Of a stretch of DNA of 64,000 bases, positions 28,396 to 40,870 are shown piece by piece. Each line of letters opens with the position of its first letter. The stretch's first letter is position 1. The notes beneath the pieces are model-generated. The model was not told where the DNA came from, made no database searches, and saw only the letters and a program-made list of their open reading frames with translations. The position numbers were made by a program, and so were the translations under genes. Source of the stretch: Taxillus chinensis (lineage: Eukaryota; Streptophyta; Magnoliopsida; Santalales; Loranthaceae); assembly GCA_023512835.1 (NCBI GenBank), contig CM042086.1, positions 16,194,309 through 16,258,308 of the forward strand, given 5' to 3'.

Positions 28396-31300
28396 ATGGC
28401 CGGCTCTCCTCCTCCGTCTACGCCGCTTGCAGTATCGGCGGAGAAGCCGTGGGGAGAGAAGGTTTCAGAGACTGTGTTTTCGCTGTACAACTCGCTACCG
28501 AAGAAAGGCAAGCCTCAAGGGCGAGAGGTCACCGTTCTCGCCGCGTTTCTCCTCTCCTCTCCCTCTCAAGGTCAGTCTTCAAACCCTAAATTTCCTCACC
28601 CGCGCTCTTGGATTCTACCGACAAAATTATTGCCTCGATCTTTTGTCGGCATCCAAACACTGGAGATTTGTGTGTGCGTGCGTGTGTGTTTATTTATATG
28701 TTCAGTTTGTATTCAAATGTAGATTTGCAGGTTGTGGCGTTGGGTACTGGGACGAAATGTGTCGGCCGTTCGATGCGAAGCCCTCGTGGAGATGTTGTGA
28801 ACGATTCTCATGCTGAAATCATCGCACGAAGGGCGTTGATGAGGTTTGTAGCCACTTTGTTGCATGGGATAAATCCATAAAGGTAGCTACTGATTTACTT
28901 GACCATAAATTCTCTCCCTCTCTCTAGTATTATAAAGAGAGAGAGATGTGACGAGGCCAATTTATAAAGCTTGAACCTCAGAGATGGAAAGAGTATAATT
29001 GTTAATTTTCATAATATTAAAATTGATAATTCTGCATTATGAACACATTAAAATTTTAGTCTCTCTCTTTCTCTAGTATTATTAAAATTTTGAACTTTAA
29101 AATTATTTATCAAAATGCCGTGACAAGTTGTAAAATGTTAGGTACAATCGGCACCTAAAATTTTCTGTTATAGGATGGGATAAATGTAGTTCCTAATTTT
29201 GAGGAGTTGTGGCGCATAATTTAGTGTTACTGAAGAAGAGTTAAGTTGAATTCTGAAGTACAATTGTTTAGTGCTCCAGATCAGATATTTGTTTACCAGC
29301 CATTGAAGTGCTTCTAATAACTTGAGTATTAGTGCTGTCTAACCACTCTGCTTCATATGCATAGAAACCTTAATCTCTATTTGACTTTCAAACTCTACTT
29401 GTAGCTGTGTAGCCCATCGTTCATTTCCTTGGATGTGAGGTTTCATGAATTAATGAATGAGGATTTGAAGTTTGCCATGAAAATATACTCTACAAACCTG
29501 CTTGGAGAATATGTTTAACTTTTTGGCTGAATCATTGTGAAATAAATTTGTTTTTGCATGAATGTATGGAATTCTCTATTTAATATAAGATAAATATTCT
29601 TAAGTATGCATAATATAAGATAAAACATGCTGCTGCCATGTGCTACATTATATTTTCTTTTTCAATTTTATCAATTATCATCATCAGCTTCATCCAAAGT
29701 TTCCATTTTGCTAGGTTCTTCTATTCAGAGATTCAACAACTATCTGAAATCTACAAAATGCACAATCATATGAAAGGAAATGAAAGGCCACGTAGTGATG
29801 GTGACATCAACTCTCTTTTCCATCCGGACACAAATTATTCAGGCCAAGGAAAGTATACAATCAAAGCGGGTTGGCATTTACACCTTTACATATCACAACT
29901 GCCATGTATGTAATGATAATTCCTTGTGGATTTTTAAACTGCAATATTCTTTTTGAGCTTTTCATTTTGTTAATGATTCCTGCTGTTAGAAAATGATTTT
30001 TAAGTTCTATTTTGGACATATATAATAGGAAATTGCAGGGAGGGCACAGGAAAAAATATGCCGAAAAAAAGAAAGAAAGAAAGTAAAAACCAAAATGGAA
30101 ATGGGCACAATTATTGTGGGAGAAGAAAGTTCTTTATTACTTGTTTTTGGTCATATTCCCATATTGAGTTCATTCATTTTGTTGCTTATTAGGTGGGAAT
30201 GCATCAGTGTCTTCACCATTACTCTCACGGAGAAATGTTTTTCCCCTTGAAGAACTGGATTCGCCCCCATCTCTAAGAAAACCTAATATTACAGCGAAAG
30301 AGTTCTTGGATAAGGATAATGGTAAGAGATGCTGTTAGCTTAATGAGTTTCAACTACTTTTTATTTTTAAAAATATTCAATTTTTTGTTTTGCCATGCTC
30401 AATAATAAATCCATGAAATAAGACAAGTATTTGCAATGTCCAAATGTGTATGTTGGTTCTATTTTTTTCAGCAATGTTTGTGGGCCCATCTTTGTGGTTA
30501 GATTTTTCACTGTTTCAGTATACTCTTGAATCCTTCTGTTGGTGCACAGCTCCTTTTCACATGGGCTGCCTTCCCTTGGTTACTTAAAGCATTACACATT
30601 ACACTGCCTTAATCTGGGGTATAGTTAATTTCGTTGTGATTGTCACGTGTGCACTTGACATTATGCTGACTTGTCATTATTAATTCATCCTATTATGTTT
30701 CATTCATCATCATTTTAGATTTTGACGGAAAATGAATTGAGCCAAACGGAGTATTGAGATGTTTATGTTTGTTTGTTCAACTTTTTTAATGAATCAAACT
30801 GAATTTGAGCTCCAAATGAAAGTGTTTACGAACTATTTGTTCATGTTTGCAAATATATTTATAAGTACAATTCATTCTATTGGTTACATTATTCACAAAA
30901 AATCTTTATTTATTTGTTTACTTTTTTAATTAAATATATTTATAATAAAATAAAATTTTAAAAAATCTTATTATTCAAAATTTAAAATTCTAGCATCTTA
31001 GTTTACCTATTAAAAGCATTGGATATAAAAGTAATTATACTTTAGAGTATTATACTAATGTTAATTTTCTAACATATTAATTTATGTTAATAAAAATAAT
31101 AATTATGATATAATTTAGTATAGTTATTAATAATTTTATTATAGTTAATATAAAAAAAATATATAATAGTATTAACAAATAATATTTTAATAATATTTAT
31201 GAACATTAAACGTATATATTCGATTTGAGAACACATGTAACATGTTCATAAATAACATTTTGTTTATTTTCATACCTGCATATATATATATATATATGTG

Positions 31301-34300
31301 TATATGTGCACGCACCTGCATGCAGTGGGTCCTTGTGTTTTGTATATCCGTCTATATCTATGTCTTGTGAAAAATATAAAGGTTGATAATTAAGTACTTA
31401 ACATTTTACATATCTCCAAAATGATTAGTTTTGACAAATGATTTAATGAACTTTGGACTAGGGTTATTGGCGAGCAGTTCCACTCAGGTTTTGTTTAAGA
31501 TTGGCTCAAAAAAACTTGATTTGTTATTCATTTTAGATGTGTTCAAGCCTATTGTAAAGCTTGCGAGTTTATCATACCCAAGTCTAATAATGTTTGATTT
31601 ACAAGCTTAACGAATACAAATCCATCTATGGTGAGTTTATGTTATTATATTAATTAGTTTATAACAATAATTTTATATTGTTAATATATTAAATTAATAA
31701 TTTGATATTAAATAAATTAATATCACAATTTTTTTAGTTAATCTGAGTGACATAAATATAATTTGTTAACTTTATACGAGCCCGACTAACCGAGTCCAAA
31801 TGAGTTGAGTCTAACAAGTTGAACAAGTGTGCTTTGGTTTAGATTCTCAAAATTTTATGCGTGTAAGCTAGACTCGGTTAAGTCAAAGTTCCGCTCGGTT
31901 TGCCCTCTTCATGACTAGGCCTCTTTGGGTGTTCTGTGCCTAGTCCTTAACACCTCTCTCTATATAAACACATATTTGAATAGATTTAATTATTTGCTTT
32001 AAATTATTTAAAATTAGGCGGTTTCTCACAAATTGGGATGGTTCAAAGGAAGCCTGGGCGTGGTGATACAACATTATCTGTAAGTTGCTCTGACAAGATA
32101 GCGCGTTGGAATGTTGTTGGTCTACAAGGTTTATTTTCTTCTTTGCTATACATTGATTTGTTTATGGCCTGTAAATTGCAATCAAGTGACAATGTTATCC
32201 ATTTTGCAGGCTTATATAACTTTAATACGATTAGTGCAATCCATCTAAGGGAACAAAATCAGTGGGGAATATAGATATATAAGTTTTCTTTTCTTCTTGA
32301 ATTGAAATAAATCAAGCTAAGATAGCCTTGAAATATGAGGAGCCCAAATAGCGGGCGCTGTTGAAGAAATTCATATTCAGTTGACTTAATACCTGGACCT
32401 ATTAAGGAGCCTACTAGACGTCTCTACATTTGAGTGTCAGAGTATGATGCTGTAAGTAAAAGTTTCATTGAAATTCAAGGTTCTAAAGTGTACTAGGCAG
32501 CACTAGGCAGTTAAGGACTGCATGGCATCACATCTAAAGTGTCAGAGCATGATGTTGAATGTGAAAGTTTCAATGAAATTCAAGGTTCTAAAAAGTACTA
32601 GGCAGCACTTAGCAGTTAGGAGACTAAGCGGATCTAGGCAGTTTTAAGTGGTTTTCGTATAGTTCTAAAAATACTTTATAGAAATAATGAAATACTAACA
32701 TAAAAATATGACAGATATAACGCAACTTCAATAAATTTAAGTTACAAACATATGGAACACAAAATTCAATAAATACATTGTTAACATAATAAATTTTAAA
32801 TCTTAATCACCCTCTAATGTATATTCACCACTTACCATCACATCACCATCACCTTTCTTCTTAAAGGCCCATCCTCATTTGTATTTATTTTCTGTTTTAC
32901 ATCTTGGTTGTTTTAATTGATTTGATTTTTTTTAAATAATGCTAAAGCGGTTGAGACGGCCCTCTCGGTGGTCAAGGTGGCTATATAGGCGTTCCAGGTG
33001 TAAAAGAAGTCTAAGGCTGGAGTCCCAATTCTGCCGTGGGGACAACCTAGATTTTTTAGAAAAGAGATGAAATCATTTGAAAAAGTTTCCTACATGTTGC
33101 ATCGTTTTAGAATTTCTATACTGACATTGCATTTCACGAAACTAGCATAGGTGGATTTAGGCCATGTTCTTACTCGACCTTTTGTCCTCTTATTACAGGA
33201 GCTTTGCTTTCACATTTTATTCAGCCTGTTTACATATCTTCCATTACTGTCGGGCAATCCACTATTAGTTCTGAAAATTTCCCATTAGAGGACCACCTAA
33301 GAAGTGCATTATATGAGCGGGTCCTACCACTATCCAATGATCTTACGTGGCCTTTTAAAGTAAACAAGGTCTGCTATGTGTATAGTATTTCAAATATGGC
33401 CCTTCAGTCTGGTTTAAGATACATATGTTTTTATATTTTTTGCGTTTTACAGCCACAATTCAGGAAGGCTCCAATACCTCCAAAGGTGTTCCAGCATTCT
33501 GAAACTGCTTTGACTACTTTAACATGCGGGTAAAGTTTCCGCTTTGGCTGTTTTGGGTGAATGGTTTGCTTGTCATGTAATCATCATGGTACATTTTGTG
33601 TATGCTTGGCGTGTAAGATGAATTTTGGCTTGAATGGAATGTGACTGGAAATTGAATTGAAATGAGCATGGGATTAGGATAAGGCTGTATTTAGTATAGA
33701 TAGGAATAGAGCAAGGAATATAATATTATTTTTCAAAAATGACTGCAATAACCTAATAAACAATAATTATTAAAGGGAAGATTAAGGCAAAGGGGAGGAG
33801 GATGGGACCTGGATGCAGATGAACGCTAAAGCATGAAAAGAAGAAATCTAAAAGAGCATATGAATTTTGGTAATATTTATTTATTGTTATTTTTCTTGAG
33901 AACCAAAGCTTCAATACAACATATGAGTGCATATGAGGCTTTGATCTCTACCTAATCCCCTCCCTCCCTCTCTCTAACGTTGGAAATTGGTTGGAATATG
34001 AAATGATGAACAACAACAACAATAACAACAGGAAATTGGAGATAAGAAAGGAAATCCAGGGATCTGACTGCAATAGACATCTGTGACAATTACATTTTCA
34101 ACTATCTTGTCCAGACGGCTTGGGCAATGGTGACGGCTGGTATGTGTTTCTAGGATGAAGATGAAATTCAAGATATGGGGAGAAAGGCAAAGTTAGAATT
34201 TGGAAATTAGATGGGGGAGTCATTTGTAGGGTGGTGGAATATGAATTTTTGGATTTTTGATGGGAATTGGAATGTGGTGGGGGATCAATCTTTTTGGTAC

Positions 34301-35005
34301 TGGATTTGAAATGAATTTAGGATTAATAATAAGTCTCTTTAGGTATTCGATATGCTGGAATAAGTCTGGTTTGCACGAAGTCATTCTTGGAAGTACTGGC
34401 AGAAAGCAGGGGACTTCCGTCAAAGGGGCGCTTTCTCCATCTACAGAGCTGTCTGTATGCAAGTAAGCCGAGAAGAATGTTTGTCTTATTTTTTATAAGG
34501 CTAAAAAAGATTTAGATATTATGATTACGCTCTTTTGTTCATAATATTTAGGAAGCGGTTGTTGGAGTTTTTTGGGCTATTGAGATGTGAATGCTGTACT
34601 GTTTGCCATACACATGATATTTCTTATGAGGAACTCAAGGTAAACTTTGTCTATTATGGTTTTTTTTTTTGCATCAATAATATGCAGAGAATGCATGCAC
34701 AATGGAATTATTACAAAATTTGCACTAAACCAACTTCCAACATAAGAGTTAAAGATACCAATGATTCACTCCAAATTGAAGTATAATTATGGGATTGCAG
34801 AAAGGGTTGGTCACTTACACGTTGGCTTGTGTATTTTGTAACCGGTTACTCATTACCTCAAAAAACTGTACTACTATTGCAGAAAAGGGCTCAAGAATAC
34901 AGTTCAGCCTCAACAAAATTTAAAAGCACTCCGTCATTTAGAAACTGGCCATCTAAATTACGGGGTTTGGAGACCTCCATTGGTAGCTGTAGAAGTGGTT
35001 TATGA
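28396..35005 (+). CDS. TAD1: tRNA-specific adenosine deaminase 1 (ADAT1/TAD1)
   Basis: Ten exons join in phase: 28396-28570, 28723-28843, 29715-29905, 30193-30321, 32018-32128, 33199-33368, 33453-33529, 34343-34462, 34552-34639 and 34883-35005 (1305 nt, 434 residues). The deaminase/editase core is complete: [13 protein letters not shown] supplies zinc ligand H88 and proton shuttle E90, PCGNAS supplies C163, and [10 protein letters not shown] supplies C229. By family knowledge TAD1 converts A37, next to the anticodon of tRNA-Ala, to inosine. The protein is slightly longer than the roughly 400 residues I recall for Arabidopsis. A decoy acceptor (TTGCAG, near 34800) precedes the in-phase one at 34882. 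Introns 4 and 5 are expanded (1.7 and 1.1 kb) and contain repeats. No disabling change was seen. Confidence 0.93.
31030..31270. repeat. Dispersed AT-rich repeat, copy 2, in TAD1 intron 4
   Basis: It contains ATAATTTAGTATAGTTATTA (about 31109) and nearby 'tatgaacatt' and 'atgttcataaat', as in the block at about 21920-22290. A (TA)n tract follows at about 31279-31297. Confidence 0.4.
32433..32620. repeat. Two-copy tandem repeat in TAD1 intron 5, period about 106 bp
   Basis: GTGTCAGAG.ATGATG through GAAATTCAAGGTTCTAAA and TACTAGGCAGCACT to GCAGTTA occurs at 32433-32516 and 32539-32620. The words TTCTAAA and CTAGGCAG resemble the ends of some plant hAT-like elements, but no opposite terminus was identified. 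Confidence 0.7.
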
Positions 35006-35566
35006 TGTCCATCGTATTCTCTGATAAAAATGCCGCCCCTTCAATCATGTGACTTGTGAAATCAACAATACACAACGAGAACCATGGATGCCCCCTCTGA
35101 GCCGACCCATGGACGTCTTTTAAAAGGTTACAATTACTTCTTTCTTCCTTGGCATCCTTTTTTTTTTTTTGTTTCTTTAAGATATTGATATCAGGGTAGC
35201 ATTTAAGACGTGATATGAAATAGGGTATTTTGACTCGAAATAGGGTATTTTGACAGGGTAGCATTTAAATTTTATGTAATGTTTACAATAAAAATTTTCA
35301 GACATCTATATAAACATTGATATGAAATTGAAAAGATCAAGAAAAGTTTTACCTATTTTTCATTTATTGAATATATTATGTTCGCAAAATACGAACATAA
35401 CTTTGTTATAATTGATTTAATAAATAAATCTTTATGCATTCCTTTTTAATTTAACAAACTAACAGGAAGATTTATAATATTTTTTATAAGCATTTTGTCG
35501 TGGACCTCGTGGTCAATCGCTTGTCATAGTTATATTTGAGTTCATGAATAATAAAAGTAAAGCTAA
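35006..35566. other. Intergenic, no gene seen
   Basis: TAD1 3' flank and AT-rich spacer. It includes a short direct repeat, 'gaaatagggtattttgac' (about 35216 and 35237). Confidence 0.4.
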
Positions 35567-36655
35567 GAGCATCTCTAATACTGTTTTCTATATTATTTTC
35601 ACATGTAAATAATTTTTTACACCTCGTAAAGATTCATTTTTCATATTTAACTCTAATACTCTTCTTTACTTATATGTATTTAGGTTAAAATAATATTTTT
35701 TTTAAACCCAAAAACTTGTTTGCGCAGCTCTCCCTTGCCCCCGCCCGTCGTGCAGTGGTTCTGTTCTTCGTTGCCGTTCAAGTCGTTCGCCTTGTCCTCT
35801 GGCTTTTCCTTGCCGGTGTTGTTCTTAAGATGATCCACACCCCCCAGCCGTGTCAGCCTCTACGGCACCGACACAGCGGCTTCGCTGTCCATATGCATCC
35901 TGGATTGTTTTGTTGCAGCCTACACAAGAACGCTTCGCTTCTATCCCCGAGAAGTCATTCATCACCTAAACATTAGCCTACAACATTTAAAAACCAGACC
36001 CATACCACCACTCTTCTCAGTTAATTCGTCTCCAACTCTGGTACTAATAGATCTAATTAATATTAACACCAACATCAAACGGCGTGTCATTAGCGAAATG
36101 GGGAAACATTTGTAAACATTCCAACACCACACTCCATGAAGACTTTGGCCAAGAACAGGTCGTCAGCCAACAACTTTTCCTTAATTCCCGTGAATTGAAA
36201 CATCCACCAGAACACCAATGACTTCTCCCGCTCAAAGTACTTATCGACGGTTGATCCAGGGATCCTCCTTGCCTCGATCACTGCCGCTAGGTCCTTTGGT
36301 ACGCTCTCAAGCGATTGCCCGATCTGTGCCAGCAATAGAAGCGCTTCACCCCTGTTCCTCTTCCTCGCCCCTTGCCTGGATAGGGCGGCGTGATGTGAGA
36401 TGGGAGGCTACGCTTGGAAGGAAGGGAGATGGGGGGAGGGAAGAGAGAGAAAAAATAATAAAATAAAATATAGATAATTAGTAGAAAAAATAATAAAATA
36501 AAATATAGATAATTAATAGTAACTTTTCATTTGTGAAGAGTTAATGTATTAATTTTTAGATGTAAAAGAAGGTCGTGAAGGGTTTATTGGAGTAAAAAAT
36601 TTAAATTTTTTTGTTCTACATGTATTGAATAATACAGAGTGTGTTGGAGTTGGTC
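35567..36655. mobile_element. PIF/Harbinger-like DNA element carrying a gene fragment (Pack-TIR type)
   Basis: The left end (35567) GAGCATCTCTAATACTG and the complement of the right end (to 36655) GACCAACTCCAACACAC are imperfect inverted repeats that can be followed for about 40 bp to a shared ACATG word. TAA occurs on both sides (35564-35566 and 36656-36658), the 3-bp target duplication typical of PIF/Harbinger elements. The interior is GC-richer than its flanks, encodes no transposase and contains an exon-sized RETICULATA-RELATED fragment on the minus strand. A second GC-rich block (35726-35976) is unidentified. Confidence 0.6.
36090..36377 (-). pseudogene. Captured RETICULATA-RELATED (DUF3411) exon fragment
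   Basis: The minus strand reads GEALLLLAQIGQSLESVPKD, then IEARRIPGS, and LLADDLFLAKVFMECGVGMF, matching the conserved N-terminal half of RETICULATA-RELATED chloroplast-envelope proteins (leaf and mesophyll development). The frame is open over about 90 codons and stops soon after MFTN, where the family exon normally ends. The rest of the protein, including its membrane segments, is absent. It lies wholly inside the element at 35567-36655, consistent with capture. Confidence 0.75.
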
Positions 36656-36658
36656 TAA

Positions 36659-37435
36659 GTCAAACTTAACTTTGGGGCAATTAATTTTATTTTTTTTAAA
36701 TCTAACTAAGATCTGAGTATAAATTTGAATGACTACGCCCAAGACAATTAATCAGGCTCGACGGTGGGTTGATGCTTTCAGCCTTTATTCAATTACGTAA
36801 ACCCAAAGATGAGAGTGCCTGCGCGTACGTCTTCACCCATAACTCTTGGTATTGAGTAGCCGACTCCAATGGTCCTTGAATTCATTTTTCTTCCTACCAG
36901 GTCTTGCGTTTCATTATAATTGCTTAGTTTATATTTCAGAGGCCTGATTATTGTACCGACAATATAAATTATGTTTTAATAAATATGCTATAAACTTTTT
37001 ATCGCCTTTCGTATTTCAGAGTCCATGAGGGTGACTCAATATTAATGATTAGGATAAAGTTATTGATTTCATTAATTGTTTGCTAGCTTATTTATATATA
37101 TTTTAATCTTGGTTTGTTTTGTTATTTTTAATTTTGTTTTTGTACTCTTGTCGCTAAAGTAGCTGCTGCCGTGTAACCGTTCTAAATAGCCGGTTATTTT
37201 TTATGGGCCCTTGGTTAACTTTTTTGTTTTTGTCTTTTAATATTTTCGAAAATAAATGGTAAATCAAATAATTTGTTTTGTATTTATACAGTTGCATGTA
37301 TTCTCCGTATAAGTGCAATCTATGCACACGAAATTCCTCTTACATTTTAAAAATCTCCAGTACGGTTAGTTCTCTAAATAATAGAAGGTGTAGCTGCGTT
37401 TTTTTGTTTTGCCTGGGGGGGCAGAGTCTCGATCG
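36659..37435. other. 5' flank of the GT90 gene
   Basis: AT-rich upstream DNA without a recognisable gene. No TATA box was assigned with confidence. Confidence 0.35.
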
Positions 37436-37765
37436 ATGGCGAGCGATTTGGCCAAGTTGATCATCCGTCCAATGGCAGCCATTCTGAGCCGCAGGTGCTC
37501 TTGCATCATTCTCTTCATGGGTGCCTGCATTCCTCTCCTGTGCATCAATTTTGTATGCCGCCCCTCTTTATTCTAAACTGTTCCTAATTAACTATGCCAA
37601 AAATAACATTTAATTTTATTATTTATTTTGTTAAATACTGTCTTACAGTAAATAAAAAAATTAAATAAAACTAGCTCAAGATTGAACTAGTTTTATCTAA
37701 CTAATTTTATTTAACTTTTTATAGCGAATAAAAAATTAAATAAAATTATTTAATTTTTTTAGTAT

Positions 37766-37809
<44 letters not shown>

Positions 37810-38607
37810 AAATAACGTTTAATTCTACTCCATGATTATATTTTCAAAGTAACAATACAATTTGTAAAGAGAATTAATTTTTGAACAAATTATTTAAAAA
37901 TTATTTTGAGCTCAAAATTGGCGTTATCAAATATTAATTATTGTGGAATAATTTTTTTTTTGCGCAAGTCTATCAATTTTGATACATTTTCTGTGACAGA
38001 TTATCATCCTATCAATCCGTAGAAGCCCGGAGAAGTACTATTATTCCCTAGACGGCACGGACATACTGTGCCCCGCCGGAAACTCGACGCCAGCCTGCCG
38101 GGCGTCGAACTCCCCGGCGAGTTTCTACGCGGAGAAGCCATCCTCATCCGGCGAGGAGTGTCCGGAGTACTTCCGGTGGATCCACGAGGATCTGCGGCCG
38201 TGGGAGCGCACGGGAATAACGCGGGAGATGGTGGAGGCGGGGAAGGAGAAGGGGGCGCACTTCAGGCTGGTGATAGTGGGGGGGAGGGTGTACGTGGAGA
38301 CGTACAACGCGTCGTATCAGACCCGGGACGTGTTCACCATTTGGGGGATTCTGCAAGTGACGAGGTTGTATCCTGGGATGTTGCCGGACCTGGACTTGGC
38401 TTTTCACTGCGGCGACCAGCCGGTGATCCCCAGGTCGCACGCCGCCGCCACCGAGGCCGAGGAAGAGGGGAACCCAATGTTTGACGCGGTCCCACCGCCA
38501 ATGTTTGACTACTGCGGAAATGACACGACCACTACCATCGTGTTCCCTGATTGGTCTTTTTGGGGTTGGTAATGTCTTCGCTTCTGCCCATTATCATTAA
38601 TCTGCGC

Positions 38608-38653
<46 letters not shown>

Positions 38654-40870
38654 GATAGGATAGCAACGAAGTTATTGACAGATAACAATGCAATTTTTAA
38701 TTCTCAAAACATTAAATGCACCATTTTAGCGTAAATTGAATAATGAGTCGATATATATTTTATGAACCATTATCGAACTAATCGTGGCATTAATTATTGG
38801 TAATGGTAAAATATTTTTTTAAAGAAAATGATTAACCTTTTTAATATTAATGGGATGTAATCTAAATAATAATGTTTGGATTTATTATTATTTTAAAGTA
38901 ATTAGAAAAGGTAAGTACTGATCGAGATTATGAAAAAAATGAGTTTGAGTGGTCGAGAAATTATAGGTCAAGCCAAAACATTGATTTTGAAATTGTCAAA
39001 ATTATAATTTCACAATTAAACAAATGCTGAAATTAAGTATTGAATTTCAAAACATAATTTTACAAGAAGAAATAACGACGGTCCAAAATGTCACCAAAAA
39101 AAGAGCACGTAAGATCTAGTTTTCTTTGCCCAAAACATGCATGGTTATTACAAACAATGTAAAATTAGTAGTAAAAATAAAACAGTACGTTTTGATCATG
39201 AAGTATGATACCAAACCTATATATTGTAACTTCGCTAACATTTTAATGCTCAATTAATATAAGGTACTGAAACAAACAAACAAAAAAAAAAAGAATCACT
39301 TAATTACCTGGGGAATTTGGGCCATTCTGTAATGCAGGCCAGAGATTTCGATGAAACCATGGGATTTCTTGAGGGAGGAACTAGAAGAAGCCAATGCAAA
39401 GTCAAAGTGGAGGGACAGGCAACCCTATGCTTACTGGAAAGGCAACATTAACTCCAGTCCGGAGCGTGGCATAATTTTGCCTTGCAATGTTACTGAGGAT
39501 GCGGATTGGAATGCCCGAATATATAACTTGGTAAACACATTTTCTTGCCTTCATATACACCTTTATATATATTATTGATGACCCTTTTTCCATCGATCGA
39601 CTAGAGCCAAAACACAAAAATTGTTTGATAGAATGTAATTATTACATTTGGAAGCAGATCTATAAGTGTGTAAATGCAGTTTCTGAGTGGAAAAGAAAAA
39701 GAAAAAGAAAAAGCAAAGCTAGAAAATCTAACACATTAATTAATAATAATTGATTAACTGCAGGACTGGCGGGCTGCATATTATGAAAAATACAAGGGCA
39801 CCAATTTAGCGAGCCAGTGCACACATAGGTGGGGGTATTTCATTTTCATATATACTTCCCACTCTCATTTAATTTTGGCACATTATATTAATCGACCATA
39901 TGTATTTTTTTCTTTTAACCTGCATTTTTTATTGCCTTAATTCATGCATGCAGGTATAAGCTATATTTAGAAGGTCAGACATGGTCTGTGAGTGAAAAGT
40001 ATATACTAGCCTGTGATTCCATGGCGTTGCTTATCTCACCCCGTTACTACGATTTCTTCATTAGAAGCCTCGTACCCTTGACTCACTACTGGCCCGTCGA
40101 TAAAACTAACCTCTGTAGATCTATTAAGTTTGCGGTTGACTGGGGCAACGCTCATCCACAAAAGGTAATTAATTGCATATTGTCTTCTTTAATGGTGACG
40201 CCATGCATGCATGCATGCAACCCATATATATATATATATAAGACTAGGGGCAAGTTCAAATTATCTCACCTACTCCCTTCCTGTTTTCTATTTTTGTTAA
40301 ATGCAACAACTCATAATTAATAAACGCATCCCCTTGTATGTTTTTGTTAACCAGATATTTTATTTTTCATCAAAATTAAGTTGCAAATTTTAATTTTATA
40401 TATATATATATATATATGAAAAACCTATATCATATCATTGCGTGTTTTTTATTTTTATTATTTTTTAAAAATATTATCGATGGATAAATTGACAGGCAGA
40501 GAAGATAGGGAGGACGGGGAGCAAACACATTATGGAGGGGCTAACCATGGAGCTGGTATATGATTACGTGTTCCACCTGCTCAATGAGTACTCCAAGCTC
40601 TTGAAGTACAAGCCCACAGTACCACCGGGCGCTGTAGAGCTCTGCCCGGAAGCAATGGCTTGCACTGCCGACAAGTTGGAGAAGGCGTATAAGATGGATA
40701 CCTTGGTGAAAAATCCTAAAGAGGAAGGACCGTGCCAGATGGTGCCTCCCTATGACCCCGCGGCTCTTCAAGCTCTTCTTCGCAGAAAACAAAACTTAAT
40801 AAGGCGAGTGGAGGCTCTGGAGCGAGAAGGAAACGCAAGAGCCGAGCGGGAGCTATCTTTTGAAAAATAG
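37436..40870 (+). CDS. GT90 family (CAP10/DUF821, Rumi-like) O-glycosyltransferase
   Basis: Six exons join in phase: 37436-37552, 38000-38568, 39338-39530, 39764-39828, 39954-40164 and 40496-40870 (1530 nt, 509 residues). The start CTCGATCG-ATG gives a short basic leader, and residues about 22-45 (CIILFMGACIPLLCIN and on across the first intron) form a signal anchor, so a type II Golgi/ER membrane protein is expected. The lumenal part shows the family landmarks ECPEYFRWIHEDLRPW, FPDWSFWGWPE, QPYAYWKGN, HRYKLYLEGQTWSVSEKYIL, CDSMALL and WGNAHP. Plant members are called rumi-like O-glucosyltransferases; acceptor and sugar are mostly unknown. Exon 2 is strikingly GC-rich against AT-rich introns, which creates spurious antisense frames. 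It looks intact. Confidence 0.92.
37769..37808. repeat. (TA)n microsatellite in GT90 intron 1
   Basis: An uninterrupted TA dinucleotide run of about 40 bp lies inside intron 1. Confidence 0.9.
38608..38653. repeat. (TTA)n microsatellite in GT90 intron 2
   Basis: About fifteen uninterrupted TTA units begin roughly 40 bp after the exon 2 donor. Confidence 0.9.

Noticed and set aside
28427..28816. 129-codon frame across TAD1 exons 1 and 2
   Set aside because: It reads through a clear intron in a different frame. The spliced frame gives the conserved deaminase sequence.
38068..38484. 138-codon plus-strand frame and two antisense frames in GT90 exon 2
   Set aside because: Another frame of the same exon reads conserved GT90 motifs and joins in phase to the other exons.
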